NCBI GenBank assembly: GCA_034111085.1
Contig: JAWUXZ010000015.1
Coordinates: 170,197-234,196 of the forward strand
Origin: Dinoroseobacter sp034111085
GTDB taxonomy: Bacteria > Pseudomonadota > Alphaproteobacteria > Rhodobacterales > Rhodobacteraceae
DNA: 64,000 bases
Direction of reading: 5' to 3'
Positions 55,023 to 63,161 of this stretch are shown here, in pieces. The notes under the pieces were generated by a model, which was given only the letters and a program-made list of their open reading frames with translations, was not told the DNA's origin and made no database searches. The position numbers and the translations under genes were made by a program. The number at the start of each line of letters is the position of its first letter. Position 1 is the stretch's first letter.

Positions 55023-55107
55023 GCGCGGGCCTTTTTGTGGGTTTTTGGGGCAGCAAAGGGCCCGGTGATTTAACTCTTAGGCGATCTTTGAGGCCACTCC
55101 AAGCCCT

Positions 55108-56772
55108 TCAAGCATCCAGCAATTCTGACGCCTGAGCGCGCGCTGCATCGGTCACACGGTCGCCCGACAACATCCGTGCCAACTCGTCAATGCGGTCGCC
55201 CTTATCCAGCGGCACCACGGTTGAGAGCGTCACATCAACGCCGTCTCTGGCCTCCCCGCGTTTCTCCACGCGCCAGTGATGTGCACCTTTGGCGGCGACC
55301 TGCGGCGAGTGGGTTACGACCAGAACTTGCGCCCCGTCTGCCAGCGCTTTCAGGCGGTTGCCCACCGCGTCTGCCGTTGCCCCGCCCACACCGCGATCAA
55401 TTTCGTCAAAGATCAGCGTTTTCGGGTCCTTACCAGCGGCCAGACACACTTTCAGGGCCAGCAAGAACCGCGACAGCTCGCCCCCTGATGCGATCTTATT
55501 CAGCGGTCCCGCAGGTGCGCCGGGGTTCGTTGCCACGGTAAATGTCACGCCATCGCAGCCCTCAGGCCCCGGTGCGACCTCCGCCATGACAGTGCGGAAA
55601 ACCGCGCGTTCCATCTTCAACGGGGCCAATTCGGACGCCATCGCCGCATCAAGCAACTTGGAAGAGGCCGCGCGCGCCTTGGTCACGGCGCAGGCGGCTT
55701 TTGCGTAAGTTGAATCGGCGTCGCTGGCGACAACGCGCAGCTTTGCAATCTCGCCCTCGCCTGCATCCAGTGCTGCCAGCCGTACCCTCAAGCCGTCCGC
55801 GAAAATTCCCAAATCATCGGGCTGCACATTGTGCTTACGCGCCAGTGCCCGAATTGCAAACAAGCGCTCCTCGGTCCGCTCTAGTTCCAGTGGATCAAAT
55901 GACAGGATCTGCAACGCGTCCTCAACACCGCCCACCGCATCATCCAGCTCAAGCATGGCGCGGTTCAAAGCCTCCAAAGGCGCATCAAGACGCCCTTCGG
56001 CCCGGTCTGCAACGCCCTCAAGCCATCTCGCTGCGTCCGACATCTGCCCTTCCGCGCCATTGCCGCCCATCGCGTGATGTGCCGCCTTGATATCATCGCG
56101 GATACGTTCGGATTGCTGCATCAGGCGGCGCGACACATCCAGCGTCGCATCCTCGCCCGGTTCTGGTGACAGCTTATCCAACTCGTCCACCGCATGACGC
56201 AGGAACTCTTCCTCGGCGGCGACCTCAGCCAAGGCCGCTTCGGCCTGACGCACTGCTTTTGCCGTTTGCGCTTTGGCACTCCAGCCGGTGCGCACATCTT
56301 CCAATGGTGCTGCCATGCCCGCAAAAGCATCCAGCAAACGGCGGTGTTCTTTTGGGTCGAGCAACCCACGATCATCATGCTGGCCGTGCAATTCCACCAG
56401 CGTTTCACCAAGCGCGCGCAAGGTGCCTGCCGATACGGTTTTGTCGTTCACGCGTGCAGTCTTGCGACCCTCGGAAGTTTGCGAGCGGGTGACGATCAAC
56501 TCGCCATCCTCCAGCGGGATATCGGCCTGCGCCAACACTGCTTCGGCAGCGTGACCTGCGTTCAAGTAAAAAACCGCCGTAACTTCGCCGCGCGCAGCCC
56601 CTTGGCGCACAAGATCGCCGCGCCCGCGCCATCCCAGCACTGCGCCGAGTGCATCCAGCAGAATCGACTTGCCCGCGCCGGTCTCGCCCGTCAGCACGTT
56701 CAGACCCGGCTGAAAGGCAATCTCCAGCCGGTCAATGATCAGAATGTCACGAATTTCTAAGCTGAGCAGCAT
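55108..56772 (-). CDS. recN: DNA repair protein RecN
   Basis: RecN is an SMC-like ATPase in double-strand break repair. The 554-residue protein has Walker A GETGAGKSILLDALG, long coiled-coil arms in the middle (about 160-390), the signature SGGELSRFLLALK and Walker B TLIFDEIDRGVGG. It is the last gene of the leftward ftsQ-ftsA-ftsZ-lpxC-bamD-recN run, 42 bases from bamD. No GTTC-N7-GTTC LexA box lies in the short gap before it, so SOS control is not obvious here. Confidence 0.95.
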   Translation of the reverse strand: MLLSLEIRDILIIDRLEIAFQPGLNVLTGETGAGKSILLDALGAVLGWRGRGDLVRQGAARGEVTAVFYLNAGHAAEAVLAQADIPLEDGELIVTRSQTSEGRKTARVNDKTVSAGTLRALGETLVELHGQHDDRGLLDPKEHRRLLDAFAGMAAPLEDVRTGWSAKAQTAKAVRQAEAALAEVAAEEEFLRHAVDELDKLSPEPGEDATLDVSRRLMQQSERIRDDIKAAHHAMGGNGAEGQMSDAARWLEGVADRAEGRLDAPLEALNRAMLELDDAVGGVEDALQILSFDPLELERTEERLFAIRALARKHNVQPDDLGIFADGLRVRLAALDAGEGEIAKLRVVASDADSTYAKAACAVTKARAASSKLLDAAMASELAPLKMERAVFRTVMAEVAPGPEGCDGVTFTVATNPGAPAGPLNKIASGGELSRFLLALKVCLAAGKDPKTLIFDEIDRGVGGATADAVGNRLKALADGAQVLVVTHSPQVAAKGAHHWRVEKRGEARDGVDVTLSTVVPLDKGDRIDELARMLSGDRVTDAARAQASELLDA

Positions 56773-56814
56773 TGCTCGCCCACCTTCAGATTAGGCCGCA
56801 GCCGGGCCCGTTGA

Positions 56815-57657
56815 TTACAGCCACTCGCCCCGGATCATGCGACGGTGAATTTCGCGCAGCCAGCCAGTGCTTTGCGCATCAGGCGCAAGCCCGCGCGTGG
56901 TCAGCAATGCAAAGGCGTCCTCGTACCATTCGGTGGCTTGGAAGTTGTGACCCAAGATCGCGCCCGCCGTCTGCGCTTCGGCCTCAAGGCCCAACGACAG
57001 ATACGCTTCAACCAAACGAAACAGCGCCTCAGCGGTGTGGCTGGTGGTGCCAAAGTCTTCGACAACGACGCGGAAGCGGTTGATCGAGGCGGTGAAGTGA
57101 TCGCGCTTGATGTAGTAGCGCCCGATCTCCATCTCCTTGGCGGCCAGATGGTCGAAAGCGAGGTCGAACTTCAACATCGCCGAGCGCGCCCATTCGCTGT
57201 CGGGATAACCTTCGATAACCACACGCAGGGATTGCAGCGCCTGGAATGTCAGGCCTTGGTCGCGGCCCACTTCGTCGATCTGGTCATAATAGCTAAGCGC
57301 CATAAGATACTGCGCGTAGGCCGCATCTTCCTCGCCGGGATAGAAATCGAGGAATCGCTGCGCACTTGCGCGGCTGTTCTCATAGTCACGGTCTTTGTGG
57401 AATGAGAACGCCTGCATGATCAGCGCGCGGCTGGCCAGTTCCGAATATGGATAAAGCCGCTCTACCTCGCCAAACAGCGATGCCGCTTCTTCGGGATCGT
57501 CCGCGGCCAGTTCAAACTCGGCCCGATCGAAAATCTCGCGTGCTGTAAACGATTCTAGCGCGCGCCTATCTACGGCGTCGCCACCACCACATGCCGAAAG
57601 GAACACCGCCAATAGAAGCGGTGACAAGACGGTTTTGGTATTGTTAGGAAGCTTCAT
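56815..57657 (-). CDS. bamD: Outer membrane assembly lipoprotein BamD
   Basis: BamD is the essential lipoprotein of the BAM outer-membrane protein insertion complex. The 280-residue protein has a lipobox (LLAVFLSAC, lipidated cysteine near residue 23) and TPR-like repeats such as SLFGEVERLYPYSELASRALIMQAFSFH and AYAQYLMALSYYDQID. ATG 57657 is used. It lies between lpxC and recN, the usual order in this group. Confidence 0.93.
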   Translation of the reverse strand: MKLPNNTKTVLSPLLLAVFLSACGGGDAVDRRALESFTAREIFDRAEFELAADDPEEAASLFGEVERLYPYSELASRALIMQAFSFHKDRDYENSRASAQRFLDFYPGEEDAAYAQYLMALSYYDQIDEVGRDQGLTFQALQSLRVVIEGYPDSEWARSAMLKFDLAFDHLAAKEMEIGRYYIKRDHFTASINRFRVVVEDFGTTSHTAEALFRLVEAYLSLGLEAEAQTAGAILGHNFQATEWYEDAFALLTTRGLAPDAQSTGWLREIHRRMIRGEWL

Positions 57658-57793
57658 GCGCCCCCACCCCTCGTTCAAACATAAGGACACTTACGACCTT
57701 TCGCGTTGTCCTAACACAGAAAAATGCACCGCAAAATGTCTGTGGGCAGTTTTTTGAGCGGTTGTGAGGTGACGTGACCCTTACGCGCCAAAA

Positions 57794-58714
57794 TCAAGCA
57801 ACGAGGCGCAGATCAGACTTCTGCAAATGCGCGCCCGGCAGGACGGCTGATGTCGCTGCGTCGCAGGTCTCCATACGCACCGCAAGCGGGTCCGCAAACA
57901 GCGCATGCAGCAGCATATTGGTAATGCTGTGGCCGGCCTTGACGCCTGTATAGCGGCCAAGAATCGGCGCGCCTGCAAGGGCCAGATCGCCAAGCGCGTC
58001 TAGCATTTTATGGCGCACTGCTTCATCAGCATGGCGCAAACCGCCGGGGCTGAGCACTTGCGCGCCCTCCACGACAACGGCGTTTTCATAGGTGCCGCCC
58101 AAGGCCAAACCTCTGGCGCGCATCGCGGCAACATCGGCTTGACGGCAGAACGTGCGGCTATCGCAAAGCTCGCGCACGAAGCTGCCATTGGCCAGCGTCA
58201 TCTCTTTATTCTGGGTGCCGATGGCCTCGTCAGGGAAATCGATATGAAAGCGCATCTCAAGGCTACTTGCGGGGTCGAAGCGTGCAAATACATCGCCGTT
58301 GCGCACTTGGATGGTTTTCAGAACGCGGAAGACACGAACCGGGGCATCGAGCTCTTGCAGTCCGCGATCAAGCAAAGCGGCGACGAACACCGCAGCCGAG
58401 CCGTCGAGGATTGGGACTTCAGGCCCGTCCACTTCGATCATCGCGTTCTGGATGCCGCAGCCCGCGAGGGCCGCCATGACATGCTCGATGGTCGAGACGG
58501 TAGCACCCGCGTCATTCTCGATCCGGGTACAAAGTGTGGTATCGGTGACAGCATTCCAGCGTGCAGCGATCATATTGTCACTGATGCGCAAATCGGTGCG
58601 TCGGAACCAGATACCAGTTTCAGCAGCGGCAGGCATTATCGTCATCGTCACGGGCGCGCCGGAATGCAGGCCTACGCCTACGAATCTTACCGGACCTTTA
58701 ACGGTTTTTTGCAC
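57794..58714 (-). CDS. lpxC: UDP-3-O-acyl-N-acetylglucosamine deacetylase LpxC
   Basis: LpxC catalyses the committed zinc-dependent step of lipid A synthesis. The 306-residue protein begins QKTVKGPVRFVGVGLHSG and has zinc ligands in EHVMAALAGC and HKMLDALGDLALAG, plus the catalytic GHSITN region. The GTG start has GAGGTG upstream. The gene is 268 bases from ftsZ, with an ftsZ terminator in between, so it has at least partly separate transcription. Confidence 0.96.
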   Translation of the reverse strand: MQKTVKGPVRFVGVGLHSGAPVTMTIMPAAAETGIWFRRTDLRISDNMIAARWNAVTDTTLCTRIENDAGATVSTIEHVMAALAGCGIQNAMIEVDGPEVPILDGSAAVFVAALLDRGLQELDAPVRVFRVLKTIQVRNGDVFARFDPASSLEMRFHIDFPDEAIGTQNKEMTLANGSFVRELCDSRTFCRQADVAAMRARGLALGGTYENAVVVEGAQVLSPGGLRHADEAVRHKMLDALGDLALAGAPILGRYTGVKAGHSITNMLLHALFADPLAVRMETCDAATSAVLPGAHLQKSDLRLVA

Positions 58715-58921
58715 AGATCACCTCTTGTCCCCGCTGGCCTTGCTTCGTTTTGAAGGTTTGCCAGCATGTTCCAGAAGCCCCCCAGCCTCTGTCCCTACGC
58801 CTTAACCTTTGGGTAAGGCTGGCCTCAACTCAATCTTTGCAACGGTATGAAACAACGGCGTTATGCATGCGCAGAATCTCGCCTAAGACATATCGAACAT
58901 CTCGTAAGTCGTTGTTATCAA

Positions 58922-58947
58922 AAAAAATACCGCCCCGAAGGGCGGTA
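58922..58947 (-). terminator. Intrinsic terminator of ftsZ
   Basis: On the minus strand TACCGCCC/GGGCGGTA forms a perfect 8-base-pair stem with a 4-base loop, followed by a run of T residues about 36 bases after the ftsZ stop. Confidence 0.9.
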
Positions 58948-58982
58948 GTTTAAGTCCGTGACGACTTGGGTTTTGTGCTTGC

Positions 58983-60662
58983 TTAGTTTGCCTGACGGCG
59001 CAGGAATGCGGGGATTTCCACGCGGTCCTGATCGTCGCTTGCTGAGGGTGCCTCCGGGCGGACCCGGGGGGCTGGATTCGGCGTGCTGACTGCTACCTGC
59101 GGGCGCACGGGGCGCGCCACAGCCGCCGGGTCGGCTGCACGTGGATCAGCCGGGCGTGCCGGTTGACGTGCCGCAGGAGCCTCTTCTTGGCCTTGCTGCC
59201 CGGTCATCCGGTTGATCAGCGAGTTTATCCCAAAGCCGCGTTTTTCACCACCTGCCGAACGCGACGGGGTGGAGATGTCATGGGCTTGCGTCTGCGCGCG
59301 GGTCTCAGAGACGGCTGATCGAAGCCTTGCGAGCGCTTCTGCCGAGGGCTGCCCAGCGGGGCGTCCCTTTGGGGCAACAAACATATCATCCTGCACAGGT
59401 GCCGCTGGTTCCGGCGCGCGAGATGCGAATGAAGGACGCGCGGGCGCTTCTGTCACTGCATCAGGGCGGTAGACCGGTTGCGGCGCTGCGTAGGTGTCTT
59501 GCTGTGCGTCGCCGTAGCCCTGCTCATAATGAGGCTGATCATCGTAGGCCGCATCATCATAGGTAGCTTGCGCTTCCTCGTAATTCTCGGATTCGACGAC
59601 TGGCTGGTATGCTGGCGCAGGAAGCTCTTCTTGTGCCACGCCCACCGAGTTGATCGAGGTGCGACGCGGAACCGGAATTTCGCGTGGCATTACTTCGGCA
59701 TCAATACCGGTGGCGACAACCGATACACGCATGGTATTTTCCATGCTGGTATCGAGCGTAGAGCCGACGATGATATTGGCGTGCGGATCGACCTTTTCGC
59801 GGATCAGCGTTGCCGCTTCGTCCAACTCGAACAGGGTCAGATCGTAGCCGCCTGTGATGTTGATAAGAACGCCCTTGGCACCCACCAACGAGATCTCGTC
59901 GAGCAGCGGATTTGCGATTGCCTTCTCGGCGGCTTCGCGTGCGCGGTCTTCGCCAGAAGCTTCGCCCGTGCCCATCATTGCCTTGCCCATCTCGTCCATG
60001 ACAGCGCGGACGTCCGCGAAGTCGAGGTTGATCAGGCCCGGCTTGACCATCAAGTCCGTGACACCTTTGACGCCCTGATACAGAACATCATCGGCCATCG
60101 AGAACGCTTCGGTGAAGGTCGTGCGCTCATTGGCGAGGCGAAACAGATTTTGGTTCGGAATGATGATCAGCGTATCGACGACCTTCTGGAGGACTTCGAC
60201 ACCCTCCTCAGCCTGACGCATGCGCTTGGCACCCTCAAATTGGAAAGGCTTGGTCACAACACCAACGGTCAGAACACCAAGCTCTCGTGCGGCTTGCGCG
60301 ATGATCGGCGCTGCACCTGTTCCGGTGCCGCCACCCATACCAGCGGTAATGAAGCACATATGGCTTCCGGCGAGGTGATCGACGATCTCTTCAATCGATT
60401 CCTCGGCAGCAGCAGATCCAACACTCGGTCGTGCGCCTGCGCCCAGACCCTCGGTGACGCGCGCGCCCATCTGGATCTTCGATTTGGCTTTTGAGCCCTG
60501 AAGCGCCTGCGCGTCGGTGTTCGCAATAACGAACTCCACACCCTCAAGCTGCTTGTCGATCATGTTATCGACGGCATTGCCGCCGGCCCCGCCGACCCCG
60601 AAAACAGTGATACGGGGGCGCAAGTCCTGCTGCGCGTCGGGCATGGTGAGATTAAGTGCCAT
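58983..60662 (-). CDS. ftsZ: Cell division protein FtsZ
   Basis: FtsZ is the tubulin-like GTPase of the Z-ring. The 559-residue protein has the GTPase domain to about residue 320, with the signature GGGTGTGAAP and the T7-loop aspartates in NLDFADVRAVMDE. A long low-complexity linker rich in proline, alanine and glutamine follows, and the conserved C-terminal peptide VEIPAFLRRQ binds FtsA. Such a long linker is usual in alphaproteobacteria. GGCGGAG precedes ATG 60662; an upstream in-frame start is less likely. DnaA-box-like sites and a palindrome lie upstream. Confidence 0.97.
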   Translation of the reverse strand: MALNLTMPDAQQDLRPRITVFGVGGAGGNAVDNMIDKQLEGVEFVIANTDAQALQGSKAKSKIQMGARVTEGLGAGARPSVGSAAAEESIEEIVDHLAGSHMCFITAGMGGGTGTGAAPIIAQAARELGVLTVGVVTKPFQFEGAKRMRQAEEGVEVLQKVVDTLIIIPNQNLFRLANERTTFTEAFSMADDVLYQGVKGVTDLMVKPGLINLDFADVRAVMDEMGKAMMGTGEASGEDRAREAAEKAIANPLLDEISLVGAKGVLINITGGYDLTLFELDEAATLIREKVDPHANIIVGSTLDTSMENTMRVSVVATGIDAEVMPREIPVPRRTSINSVGVAQEELPAPAYQPVVESENYEEAQATYDDAAYDDQPHYEQGYGDAQQDTYAAPQPVYRPDAVTEAPARPSFASRAPEPAAPVQDDMFVAPKGRPAGQPSAEALARLRSAVSETRAQTQAHDISTPSRSAGGEKRGFGINSLINRMTGQQGQEEAPAARQPARPADPRAADPAAVARPVRPQVAVSTPNPAPRVRPEAPSASDDQDRVEIPAFLRRQAN

Positions 60663-60739
60663 ATCTGCTCCGCCTACATTTTTTTTGAGCGTGCGGGCTT
60701 CGCCCATTCTACGCCGATTAAGACTTACTATAATAGACT

Positions 60740-60755
60740 GTGACGATTTCGTCAC
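60740..60755. promoter_or_regulatory. Perfect palindrome upstream of ftsZ
   Basis: GTGACGA-TT-TCGTCAC has perfect 7-base arms, about 80 bases before the ftsZ start, within the likely promoter or leader. It looks like a dimer operator or an mRNA hairpin. The binding factor is unknown. Confidence 0.5.
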
Positions 60756-60800
60756 GCAAAAACTGGAGTAAGACCCCAGAATGAAGCGCTTTTTCGCCTA

Positions 60801-60820
60801 TTATCCACAGCATATCCACA
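60801..60820 (+). promoter_or_regulatory. Two tandem DnaA boxes upstream of ftsZ
   Basis: TTATCCACA (60801-60809) is a perfect consensus DnaA box, and ATATCCACA (60812-60820) differs at one base. A weaker third copy, TTATCCAAA, lies at 60915-60923. They sit in the 280-base ftsA-ftsZ gap. In Caulobacter DnaA is known to activate ftsZ, so control by DnaA is plausible here. Confidence 0.65.
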
Positions 60821-60942
60821 GAGACACCACAAAATGTGCGAATCCGACAGATTCCGGCAAGAAATCGCTCCTGCTGAGTTGCATTTCGACAAGTTCTGTT
60901 TTCCGGGTTAACGCTTATCCAAAGCGCTACTCCCGAAAATCG

Positions 60943-62277
60943 CTACCAGTTCTCACGTACCCAGCGAAAAGCGCGCTTAAATGATCGCGACGAAGACCTT
61001 TCGGCTGGCATTTCGAAATCCCACCATTCGTCTTGTGGGTTGGCGGCAAATAGGCACAATCCAACAGCGCTCGCAAAATCAGGCCCAGTGGCGGCTTGCG
61101 GCAGGCCGCGCACCCTAAGGGGGCGACCGACGCGCACTTGCGGCCCAAGAATTTTCGCGGCCAAGCCATCAAGGCCCGGCAATTGGCTGCCCCCGCCTGT
61201 CAGCACGACCTGACGGCTTGGTAAATCATCAAAGCCCGCCGCATCGAGCGACTCGCGCACGAGTTCCAGAATTTCCTCAACACGCGGACGGATTATTCCG
61301 ATCACCTCTGAGCGCGTCACTTGTCGGCGGTCATGTTCCCAATCCCCGGTCTGCGCGGTGATATCGATCAGATCGCGGTCATCCATGCCCGTGGCCACCA
61401 GCCCGCCATAGATCGTCTTGACCCGTTCGGCGAATTGCGTGGTTACACTCAGGGCCTTGGACAGGTCTGCGGTAATGTGATCGCCGCCGATCTTGATCGC
61501 GTCGGTCCAGATCATGTGTTTTTTCAAAAACACCGACACGCCAGTCGAGCCACCGCCAAAGTCGATGCAAGTCGCACCCAGCTCTTGCTCGTCTTCGACC
61601 AGAGATGACAGCGCGCTTGCATACGCACTTGAGGCCACGCCCGCCAATTCCAGATCGCAGCGCTTGATAGCCGCCGCTAGGTTTTTCACAGCCAGATGAT
61701 CGACGGTCACCATATGCATGTCGCTGGACAGTGTTTGACCCACCTGCCCGCGCGGATCGCTTAGCCCCGAGCGGTGGTCGAGCGCGAAATTCACCGGCTG
61801 TGCATGCAGCACATCACGCGAATGGCCAATATCGGGCATATCGCAAGCCGCCAAAACGCGGGCAACGTCGCCCTCAGTGACCGCTTCGCCTTCAACCGCA
61901 ACCTCACCTGCCAGCCCGTAGCTGCGCGGGGAGGCCCCTGAGAAGCACGCAATCACATGATCGACACGCACCTGCGCCATCTTTTGGGCCGACTGCAAGG
62001 CGGTGCGAATAGCACGCTCGGCCTCGACCATCGTGTCGATCTCGCCAAAACGCACGCCGCGCGAACAAGTCGACGCCGCCCCGATCACCCGGAACCGCGA
62101 TTGGCCCGCCATGGTGCCAACGCCTTCGGCTTCGCCAAATGCCTCGACCCCGTCAAAACGCAGCACCAGACAGGCGATCTTCCAGGTGCCGATATCGAGC
62201 ACTGCAATCACACCCCGTTGAAGGGCGGCCTGCCGCATCATCCGCATCATGCGTTGGGATTGGTAAAAATCGCTCAT
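60943..62277 (-). CDS. ftsA: Cell division protein FtsA
   Basis: FtsA is the actin-like ATPase that tethers FtsZ to the membrane. The 444-residue protein has the actin phosphate motifs VLDIGTWKIACLVL near residue 25 and IDFGGGSTGVSVF near 215, the SHS2-type domain with CSRGVRFGE, and a C-terminal amphipathic basic helix (SFKRAFRWVRENW) for membrane binding. It overlaps ftsQ by 4 bases and is followed by a 280-base gap before ftsZ. Confidence 0.95.
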   Translation of the reverse strand: MSDFYQSQRMMRMMRQAALQRGVIAVLDIGTWKIACLVLRFDGVEAFGEAEGVGTMAGQSRFRVIGAASTCSRGVRFGEIDTMVEAERAIRTALQSAQKMAQVRVDHVIACFSGASPRSYGLAGEVAVEGEAVTEGDVARVLAACDMPDIGHSRDVLHAQPVNFALDHRSGLSDPRGQVGQTLSSDMHMVTVDHLAVKNLAAAIKRCDLELAGVASSAYASALSSLVEDEQELGATCIDFGGGSTGVSVFLKKHMIWTDAIKIGGDHITADLSKALSVTTQFAERVKTIYGGLVATGMDDRDLIDITAQTGDWEHDRRQVTRSEVIGIIRPRVEEILELVRESLDAAGFDDLPSRQVVLTGGGSQLPGLDGLAAKILGPQVRVGRPLRVRGLPQAATGPDFASAVGLCLFAANPQDEWWDFEMPAERSSSRSFKRAFRWVRENW

Positions 62278-63161
62278 CCGTCGCTCGCCTCATTTGCTTT
62301 TCGTTGCTCTGCGGCCAGCGTGCGGATCGCCGCCACACCGTCTTGCGCATCATCAGTCAATCGAAGGGTCGGACGGTGCGGGTTGCGCATGTCCACGTAA
62401 GATACATCGCGCGATAGAATCTGGCGCGCCCCGTGCGCTGCAAGCACCCGGTTCAAGGCCCCCACAGCATCTTCGGCAGGCAGCATGATGCGCGGACCGC
62501 CCGCCAGCACTACATCCCAACGCCGCGCGCTAATGCGCACCAATCCGCCAATGCTTCCGGCCATCGGCCCAGCGGTGCGCAGCAATTGCATCGCCTCGGC
62601 GGCGGCGTCATCGGCCCCCTCGCCCACGATCAGCGGCAAGTCGGGGCGCAGTGTGCGCGATGCAAGTGGGCCAACGCGGTGCCCGTTTGCATCCAGCGCT
62701 TCCATCGCATCAGGGCTCTGCCAGACAATCGCCGCCTCGCGCTCCTCCAGTGCCACCTCCAAGATGCCACCAGGGCGCACGATCATATTGACCTGCGCCA
62801 CCGCATCGAGGCTGGCGACAACAGTCACCAAGTTCTGCAATTCCAGATCAAACGACGAGATTGGGAAATCGACGCCCATCACTTCGGCCACGTCTTGGGA
62901 TAACTCATCAGAGGCCCCCTCGATGCGCATGGCATGGACCATGAACTCGGGCCGCTCCTCGATCGAGCGTCGGATTTCCATCGCCGCGAACGAGATCGAT
63001 TCAACCGTCTTGGGGTTCGACAGATAAAATCCGGTCGAGAACGCCAGCACGAATGCAGGAACGCCAACCCGCAAGGTCGCGCGCACCACCGGGGTCAGCC
63101 ACCAGCGTTGCAGTTTGTATTCCAGCCGCGAGGGCGCCGGGTCTGGCTTTACCGTTGACAC
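62274..63161 (-). CDS. ftsQ: Cell division protein FtsQ
   Basis: FtsQ is a bitopic divisome scaffold. The 295-residue protein has a basic cytoplasmic start, one membrane helix (about residues 30-50, VGVPAFVLAFSTGFYLS), a POTRA-type domain (MRIEGASDELSQDVAEVMG) and a beta domain. The GTG at 63161 has GGAGG 7 bases upstream; a GTG 21 bases earlier is less likely. It overlaps ddl and ftsA. Confidence 0.9.
   Translation of the reverse strand: MSTVKPDPAPSRLEYKLQRWWLTPVVRATLRVGVPAFVLAFSTGFYLSNPKTVESISFAAMEIRRSIEERPEFMVHAMRIEGASDELSQDVAEVMGVDFPISSFDLELQNLVTVVASLDAVAQVNMIVRPGGILEVALEEREAAIVWQSPDAMEALDANGHRVGPLASRTLRPDLPLIVGEGADDAAAEAMQLLRTAGPMAGSIGGLVRISARRWDVVLAGGPRIMLPAEDAVGALNRVLAAHGARQILSRDVSYVDMRNPHRPTLRLTDDAQDGVAAIRTLAAEQRKANEASDG

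Noticed and set aside
56773..56814. LexA box before recN
   Set aside because: No GTTC-N7-GTTC is present in the short bamD-recN gap; control may come from further upstream.
58799..58819. Hairpin GCCTTAACC-TTT-GGGTAAGGC upstream of lpxC
   Set aside because: One internal mismatch and no T-tract or known motif; could be chance.
59478..60494. Long open frame (338 codons) on the plus strand opposite ftsZ
   Set aside because: It is antisense to a certain ftsZ gene and has no motifs or ribosome-binding site; long antisense frames are common in G+C-rich DNA.
60719..60735. CtrA site TTAA-N7-TTAA upstream of ftsZ
   Set aside because: Only TTAA-N7-TATA is present, with two mismatches in the second half; too weak to report as a site.
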